DNA of 45,140 nucleotides from an uncultured Lachnospiraceae bacterium (GTDB lineage Bacteria > Bacillota > Clostridia > Lachnospirales > Lachnospiraceae), in contig CAJTLU010000002.1 of NCBI GenBank assembly GCA_910577175.1, positions 253,437-298,576 of the forward strand, given 5' to 3'. A model generated the notes under the pieces. It was not told the DNA's origin. It worked only from the letters and a program-made list of their open reading frames with translations, and ran no database searches. This document shows, one piece after another, positions 41,138 through 45,140 of this stretch. Both the position numbers and the translations under genes were made by a program. Position 1 is the stretch's first letter. Each line of letters begins with the position of its first letter.

Positions 41138-42088
41138 ATGCAGGAAAATAGTATTCAGGAGAAAATAGGGAAGAGCCGGAGAAGTATGGCCCGTTATATT
41201 CAGTTTGTGTTGCTTTTTAGTACCGGTTTTGGTATTTTGTTTTATTTTTTGGTGCGCAGTCCCGCCTGTGCGATTTCAGGAGGTATCGGCTTCTGTTTTC
41301 TGGTTTTGCTGTTGGTCAACCGATACAGTGTGTTCCGCTACCGGAGAGAGGGTGTACATACCTCTGCAACGGTGATTGCGTGTGAACCCATAAGAATGGG
41401 GGATGAGGCAGGAAAAAGGGGAGAAAAGTTTTATAAGGTTACCTATGAGGTAATGTACCGGGAGGTCCCGGTGATTGTGGAGGTGCCTTCAGAGGAGAGA
41501 ATAAAGGTCGGAAAAAGGGAGAGCGTTTATTATATTGCCGGAAAAAATGTATTCCGTACTGACCAGGAAATGGAGGAGTATCGTTCCAGTAAGGGGTTGC
41601 TTGTCCTTACTCTTTTGTTCTTTGCCGTGGGGGGGATGTTTGGAATTGTGGAGCATCTGGCAGAAGGAGAACTTCCGGAGGAATTCTGGGAAGCGGTATT
41701 TCTTTTCGGAATTTCCCTCGTACTTACGGGGATGGGGATTGTAATAATTTTTCTCGCACTTCGGCAGAAGAGGGAAATTGCAGAGGCGTACCGTACGCCT
41801 GCGGTATTGGTACGATATGATATCAGACGGGAAGAGGACGAGGATGATATATATGAGGTCTATATTCCTGTCTGGGAATATGAATACAGAGGGAAAAAGA
41901 AGGAGTATAAAGGAAACGGCTGCAAAGGGGAGGAGCAGGAAATCGGTACGGTCAGTGAGGTTATGGTAACGGCAAAGGGGAAGACTTATGAACAGGGCGA
42001 GGGAAAGGTATCGTTCCAGCCGGGAATTATGATTACGGTACTTGGAATTGCAGTACTTGTACTGGCGGTCTTTACGTTGTGCTGGTAA
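41138..42088 (+). CDS. Membrane protein, DUF3592-like
   Basis: The 316-residue protein has two helices at 20-62, a soluble strand-rich part with TSATVIACEPIRMG and KFYKVTYEVMYREVPVIVEVPSE, two helices at 150-212, a second similar soluble part (PAVLVRYDIRREED and PVWEYEYRGKKKEYKGNG), and a final helix. Each soluble part fits the DUF3592 pattern, so the protein looks like two such units in tandem. Function is unknown. It is followed after 58 bp by the kinase gene, perhaps in the same transcript. Confidence 0.75.
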   Translation: MQENSIQEKIGKSRRSMARYIQFVLLFSTGFGILFYFLVRSPACAISGGIGFCFLVLLLVNRYSVFRYRREGVHTSATVIACEPIRMGDEAGKRGEKFYKVTYEVMYREVPVIVEVPSEERIKVGKRESVYYIAGKNVFRTDQEMEEYRSSKGLLVLTLLFFAVGGMFGIVEHLAEGELPEEFWEAVFLFGISLVLTGMGIVIIFLALRQKREIAEAYRTPAVLVRYDIRREEDEDDIYEVYIPVWEYEYRGKKKEYKGNGCKGEEQEIGTVSEVMVTAKGKTYEQGEGKVSFQPGIMITVLGIAVLVLAVFTLCW

Positions 42089-42146
42089 AGATGCCGGGAG
42101 CCCGATTGTGTTAAGTAAAACAAAAGGAAATGACTGGAGTGAAATT

Positions 42147-42941
42147 ATGTTTTTACCGGAAGGGATTGCTAAGCTGGTTGCAGGAGAAGCTTATGAAACA
42201 GATACGGTCGGTATGTCCGGCTCGTCGGTACTTATTTACGGCGATAAGGTTCTAAAGGTGCAGGAGTATAAGGAAGAGGCGGAAAATGAGTACCGTATGC
42301 TGCAGTATCTGCAAGGGAGGCTGCCGGTTCCTGCCGTGTATGCGCATGAAATAGCCGAAGGCAGGTCGTACCTGCTTATGGATAAATGCGTGGGAGAGAT
42401 GGCATGCAGCCCTGCGTATATGAGCCGCCCGGATATGCAGTGCAGGCTGCTTGCTGCCGGACTGAAAAGGCTGTGGAGCATCGATTGTCCGGATTGTCCG
42501 TCGAATCAGGGAATTGCCCGTAAGCTTGCCGCGGCAAGCTATAATGTAGAAAACAATCTGGTTGATTTGGAGAACGTACAGCCGGATACTTTTGGTGAAA
42601 ACGGATTCCGTGACCCGGCAGAGCTGCTGGAGTGGCTGTATCAGAACATTCCGGAGGAGGAGCCGGTTTTATCCCATGGAGATTATTGTATTCCTAATGT
42701 GTTTGGAGAGCAGGATAAGGTGACTGGCTATATCGATTTAGGCAGGACCGGCATTGCAGACAAATGGTGCGATATAGCGCTGTGCTACCGGAGTTTATCT
42801 AATAATTACAGCGGGAAATACAGCCATCATGGAGCCGGAGCCTGGTCCGGCTATGATGACCTGCGTCTTTTCCGCGAGCTTGGGATAGAACCGGATTGGA
42901 AAAAGATACGTTATTATATTTTACTGGATGAGTTGTTTTAA
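42147..42941 (+). CDS. Aminoglycoside 3'-phosphotransferase-like kinase
   Basis: The 264-residue product equals the usual APH(3') length. K37 (KVLKVQ) is the ATP lysine, the Brenner motif is LSHGDYCIPN (H177-D179, N184), and the metal Asp is D197 in GYIDLGRTG, followed by ADKWCDIALCYRS, typical of APH(3'). All catalytic residues are present. It could give resistance to kanamycin-type drugs or act on another small molecule. The chosen ATG has GGAG 7 nt upstream; longer frames overlap the DUF3592 gene. There is no mobile element beside it. Confidence 0.88.
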   Translation: MFLPEGIAKLVAGEAYETDTVGMSGSSVLIYGDKVLKVQEYKEEAENEYRMLQYLQGRLPVPAVYAHEIAEGRSYLLMDKCVGEMACSPAYMSRPDMQCRLLAAGLKRLWSIDCPDCPSNQGIARKLAAASYNVENNLVDLENVQPDTFGENGFRDPAELLEWLYQNIPEEEPVLSHGDYCIPNVFGEQDKVTGYIDLGRTGIADKWCDIALCYRSLSNNYSGKYSHHGAGAWSGYDDLRLFRELGIEPDWKKIRYYILLDELF

Positions 42942-42973
42942 ACCGGAGATATGACGGAGGTGACAAAAGGCAT

Positions 42974-43579
42974 ATGAACCCATCAAGGATTTCATTACGG
43001 CAGAGTAGTTTTTCGGGAGCAGGAAGCATAGGAGGGATTCCTCTGCCTGACTGGAACGACGATTTTGTATTTTCCAGACAAAAAAGCGGCACCAGTGATG
43101 CAGAATACAAAAAGAAGATTGTGGAACAGGCTTATATTGATTTTGCAAACGGACAGTTTCAAAATAAGTCGGAAGGCTTTAACCGGCTTATGAAAAAATA
43201 TGTATCTGAAGTGTCGCCCGACAGAAAGGGACTTCTTACTTCCGGGCTGAAGGCGGTTGATAAAAGCCGGCAGAAGGTGTTAAAGCCGATAGATATTATT
43301 CTTACTCTGCTTGAGGGAGAGGTAAGATATCAGAATCTGCCGGAAGGAAAAAGCGAGTATGTCGAGTTTTACGATGAGAACGGGGAAATGGTAGCCACTT
43401 ATTCCAATAACGGCTGGACCATGTATCCGACGAATGCAGAAACTGCCCGTCAGACGGAACTGTGCATCATTTATACTGCCGCATGGGGGGATGCAAAGAA
43501 AGGACTTCCGCAAAACAGCATACCTGTTGAACTGCCGGACTATCTGGAAGAAAAACCTGCCTTTGACAGAAGGGCATAG
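42974..43579 (+). CDS. Orphan protein of unknown function
   Basis: I do not recognise this 201-residue soluble protein. The first 35 residues are rich in Ser, Gly and Pro and probably disordered. A helical stretch follows (AEYKKKIVEQAYIDFANGQF, then EGFNRLMKKYVSEVS), then a strand region with EYVEFYDENGEMVATYSNNGW. There is no signal peptide, membrane segment or cysteine motif. GGAGGTGA lies 13 nt before the ATG, further than usual. It is 32 bp after the kinase gene and ends at a terminator. Confidence 0.7.
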   Translation: MNPSRISLRQSSFSGAGSIGGIPLPDWNDDFVFSRQKSGTSDAEYKKKIVEQAYIDFANGQFQNKSEGFNRLMKKYVSEVSPDRKGLLTSGLKAVDKSRQKVLKPIDIILTLLEGEVRYQNLPEGKSEYVEFYDENGEMVATYSNNGWTMYPTNAETARQTELCIIYTAAWGDAKKGLPQNSIPVELPDYLEEKPAFDRRA

Positions 43580-43621
43580 CAGAGGACGGAAAGGTATGAC
43601 AGAGTGTGGCAGAGCTTTCCG

Positions 43622-43662
43622 ACCATAGGTTGATTTCAGGGACTCAACCTATGGTTTGTTTT
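43622..43662 (+). terminator. Intrinsic terminator after the orphan gene
   Basis: A perfect 12-bp stem, ACCATAGGTTGA with its complement, 10-nt loop, then TTGTTTT. Confidence 0.85.
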
Positions 43663-43671
43663 AAAAGTGGA

Positions 43672-43699
43672 TTGTCTATGATATCATTTTGGGTATAAA
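43672..43699 (+). promoter_or_regulatory. Promoter of the XRE regulator gene
   Basis: TTGTCT, 16 nt, TATAAA, located just after the terminator. Confidence 0.55.
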
Positions 43700-43753
43700 A
43701 TCTGCAAAGGAGAACCCAGGATGTATCAGACAGGAAAAGGAGAAGCAGTTATA

Positions 43754-44572
43754 ATGAATCAGACAGAAATCGGGAAATTTATTTCCGGATGCCGTAAAGA
43801 GAAAAAGCTGACACAGGCAGAACTGGCAGAAAAGCTGAATATTACCGACAGGGCGGTGTCAAAGTGGGAAACAGGAAAAAGTATGCCTGATTCGTCTATT
43901 ATGCTGGAGCTTTGTGAAATACTCGGAATTACAGTAAACGAGCTGTTAAGCGGACAGAAGGTCAGTGTGGAGAGCTATGAGAAAAAGGCAGATGAAAATC
44001 TGATTGCCTTGAAGAGAAAGGATGAAACTAATAAGAATAAAAATGTAATAATTTCGATTCTTTTTTCGGCAGCACTTGCAATCGGAGCGATGGTTTGCTT
44101 TATTTGTGATGTTGCAATCTCCGGTCATTTTACCTGGTCACTGATTCCTGCCAGTTCGATTGCTTTTGCATGGATGATTGCTTTCCCGGGGCTGATAGCG
44201 GGGAAAAGGGGAATTGCCGTGAGTCTGTTGTCACTCAGCGTTTTTGTTATTCCGTATTTGTATCTGCTCAGCCGTTTGCTTAAAGTGAAGGAAGTAGGTT
44301 CTATCGGTGCAGCGACGGCGGTGCCTTCGATTGTATTTTTGTGGATGATATTTGCGGTTTTTTGCTTTATTGGAAAAACCAGGAAATGGGCCGCTTTCGG
44401 AATCTCCTTTTTGTGCACGGTTCCATTTGTGTTTGTGATGAATCTGATACTGTCTAAAATGATAGAAGAGCCTGTTGCTGATGTGTGGGATTTGTTGACT
44501 GTATTTGTATTGCTGCTTCTGGCGTTTGCAGCGTTTGCACGTTCGAAAGGAAAGGGAGAAGGCAGAAGTTAA
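43754..44572 (+). CDS. XRE family regulator with membrane domain
   Basis: Residues 4-60 are a helix-turn-helix domain of the Cro/CI type (GKFISGCRKEKKLTQAELAEKL, then VSKWETGKSMPDSSIMLELC). From residue 97 there are about six hydrophobic helices, so the DNA-binding domain is fixed to the membrane. Such fusions often sense cell-envelope or antibiotic stress, but the signal here is unknown. I start at the ATG at 43754 by homology (272 residues). An ATG at 43721 has a better-spaced AAAGGAG and would add 11 residues. It stands alone. Confidence 0.88.
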   Translation: MNQTEIGKFISGCRKEKKLTQAELAEKLNITDRAVSKWETGKSMPDSSIMLELCEILGITVNELLSGQKVSVESYEKKADENLIALKRKDETNKNKNVIISILFSAALAIGAMVCFICDVAISGHFTWSLIPASSIAFAWMIAFPGLIAGKRGIAVSLLSLSVFVIPYLYLLSRLLKVKEVGSIGAATAVPSIVFLWMIFAVFCFIGKTRKWAAFGISFLCTVPFVFVMNLILSKMIEEPVADVWDLLTVFVLLLLAFAAFARSKGKGEGRS

Positions 44573-44596
44573 ACGGAAAAATTCTTTTGTTATCTC

Positions 44597-44624
44597 TTGA
44601 CTTTATTTTTCTTTGTGTTAAAAT
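44597..44624 (+). promoter_or_regulatory. Promoter of the T-box leader
   Basis: TTGACT, 16 nt, TAAAAT with TG one base before the -10. Transcription would begin near 44631. Confidence 0.7.
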
Positions 44625-44640
44625 AAAGCTTAGTTTTATA

Positions 44641-44911
44641 GAGAAATGCTTAGATGGCGTTAAAGAATATAGTTTTCTTCCAGAGAGAGGGCATCACCGG
44701 CTGTAAGTGCCCTTAAGTGCAGGCTATATTTTATGTTCCCGCCGGAGCAGCATCTTTGAACCGTTCAGTAGGAGATGCCGCAGGTGCACGTTACGCACAC
44801 AATGAGCAGCCTTGGCATGTGGTAGTTTGCGCAGAGCCTTGGAATCAGGGTGGTACCGCGAAGCAGAATAAGCTCCGTCCCTTACGTCAGTATGGGATGG
44901 GGCATTTTTTT
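44641..44911 (+). ncRNA. T-box riboswitch leader
   Basis: The T-box core AGGGTGGTACCGCG (44847-44860) is perfect; its TGGT would pair with a tRNA ending in ACCA. A terminator follows: CTCCGTCCCTTAC pairs with GTATGGGATGGGG, then seven T (44873-44911). Upstream are a Stem I with the AG-rich bulge (AGAGAGAGGG) and apical hairpin GGGCA/TGCCC, and a Stem II hairpin with AGTA/GAA S-turn elements. The specifier lies around TTATGTTCC (44731-44739). TTC (Phe) is my first reading, GTT (Val) the alternative. The regulated gene, likely a tRNA synthetase, is beyond the window. Confidence 0.92.
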
Positions 44912-44934
44912 CGTGCAGGCAAAGCGAGCATAGA

Positions 44935-44967
44935 GGCAGTATCGGAAGCTTGCTTCCGGATACTGCC
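44935..44967 (+). repeat. Hairpin between T-box terminator and tandem repeats
   Basis: GGCAGTATC-GGAAG pairs with CTTCCGGATACTGCC with one bulged base. No T-run follows, so it is not a clear terminator. It sits just before the 83-bp repeats. Confidence 0.6.
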
Positions 44968-44973
44968 GAAGAT

Positions 44974-45140
44974 GCGAGCGCGCCCGCGACCGAGCGGCGG
45001 CGAGCCGCGAGGTGAGGGCAGGAGCGGAGCGCAGCCTGCACGAAAAAGAAAGTGAAGCGAGCGCGCCCGCGACCGAGCGGCGGAAAGCCGCGAGGTGAGG
45101 GCAGGAGCGGAGCGCAGCCTGCACGAAAAAGAAAGTGAAG
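44974..45140. repeat. 83-bp GC-rich tandem repeat reaching the window edge
   Basis: Unit 1 is 44974-45056 and unit 2 is 45057-45139; position 45140 would start a third. The only difference seen is GGCGA changed to GGAAA in the loop of a GCGGC/GCCGC hairpin. Each unit ends GCCTGCACGAAAAA, the reverse complement of 44907-44920 at the end of the T-box terminator. Frames through it code only for low-complexity Arg/Gly/Pro-rich peptides and are not genes. Confidence 0.85.

Noticed and set aside
44717..45124. Arg/Pro-rich ORFs at the right end on both strands
   Set aside because: They run through the T-box leader and the tandem repeats and have low-complexity products.
44974..45140. CRISPR array
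   Set aside because: The units are contiguous 83-bp copies without unique spacers, and no cas genes are present.
1..45140. tRNA, rRNA, prophage or transposase genes
   Set aside because: I looked for tRNA cloverleaf ends, rRNA landmarks, integrase and DDE transposase motifs and saw none.

Overview
The window reads as a chromosomal segment of a spore-forming, low-to-mid GC Clostridia species, most likely of the family Lachnospiraceae. The evidence is a complete spoIIIAA-AH sporulation operon, the run asp23-nusB-xseA-xseB-ispA-dxs-tlyA-nadK-argR that usually follows it in Clostridia, pnp followed by an M16 peptidase, ackA-yceD-rpmF, a T-box leader, a Rho factor with a long low-complexity N-terminal insert, and strong AGGAGG ribosome binding sites. 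No plasmid, prophage, IS transposase, rRNA, tRNA or CRISPR array was seen.

Layout. 1-2.5 kb (minus): a small manganese catalase (CotJC-like) and argH, separated by a nested palindrome. 2.5-7.6 kb (plus): ackA, yceD-rpmF, rho, ung. 7.6-11.5 kb is accessory: a serine hydrolase, a small orphan protein, a GNAT protein, then on the minus strand a cupin gene and a lipoprotein with flavodoxin and cyclophilin-like domains. 11.6-16.7 kb: pnp, an M16 zinc peptidase, and metY. 16.9-24.7 kb is a second accessory stretch: a DUF3737 beta-helix protein, a membrane metallophosphoesterase, a secreted GH10 xylanase with a ricin-type lectin domain, a secreted papain-like protein, a membrane-anchored protein, a PHP-domain phosphoesterase, and aroE on the minus strand. 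24.8-29.8 kb: spoIIIAA-AH behind a SigE-type promoter. 30-38.4 kb: envelope-stress, transcription, DNA repair, isoprenoid, NADP and arginine-regulation genes. 38.5-45.1 kb: a UvrD-type helicase, DUF1292, a DUF3592-like membrane protein, an aminoglycoside-phosphotransferase-like kinase, an orphan protein, an XRE regulator with membrane helices, and a T-box leader whose target gene lies past the right edge, followed by 83-bp tandem repeats.

The genes are mostly housekeeping. ArgR is encoded about 35 kb from argH. IspA and Dxs serve isoprenoid synthesis. NusB, Rho and PNPase cover transcription and RNA turnover. The SpoIIIA proteins build the mother-cell side of the feeding-tube channel into the forespore. 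The xylanase and papain-like protein point to a plant-polymer and protein-rich habitat such as a gut.

The least explained parts are non-coding: two copies of an 80-nt dispersed intergenic repeat (17827 and 29826), a 14-mer found upstream of three housekeeping promoters (pnp, asp23, nadK), the nested palindrome at 930-1054, a hairpin that would bury the catalase ribosome binding site, and the GC-rich tandem repeats after the T-box. I found no clearly new multi-gene system. All family assignments rest on motif recognition by eye, without database searches.
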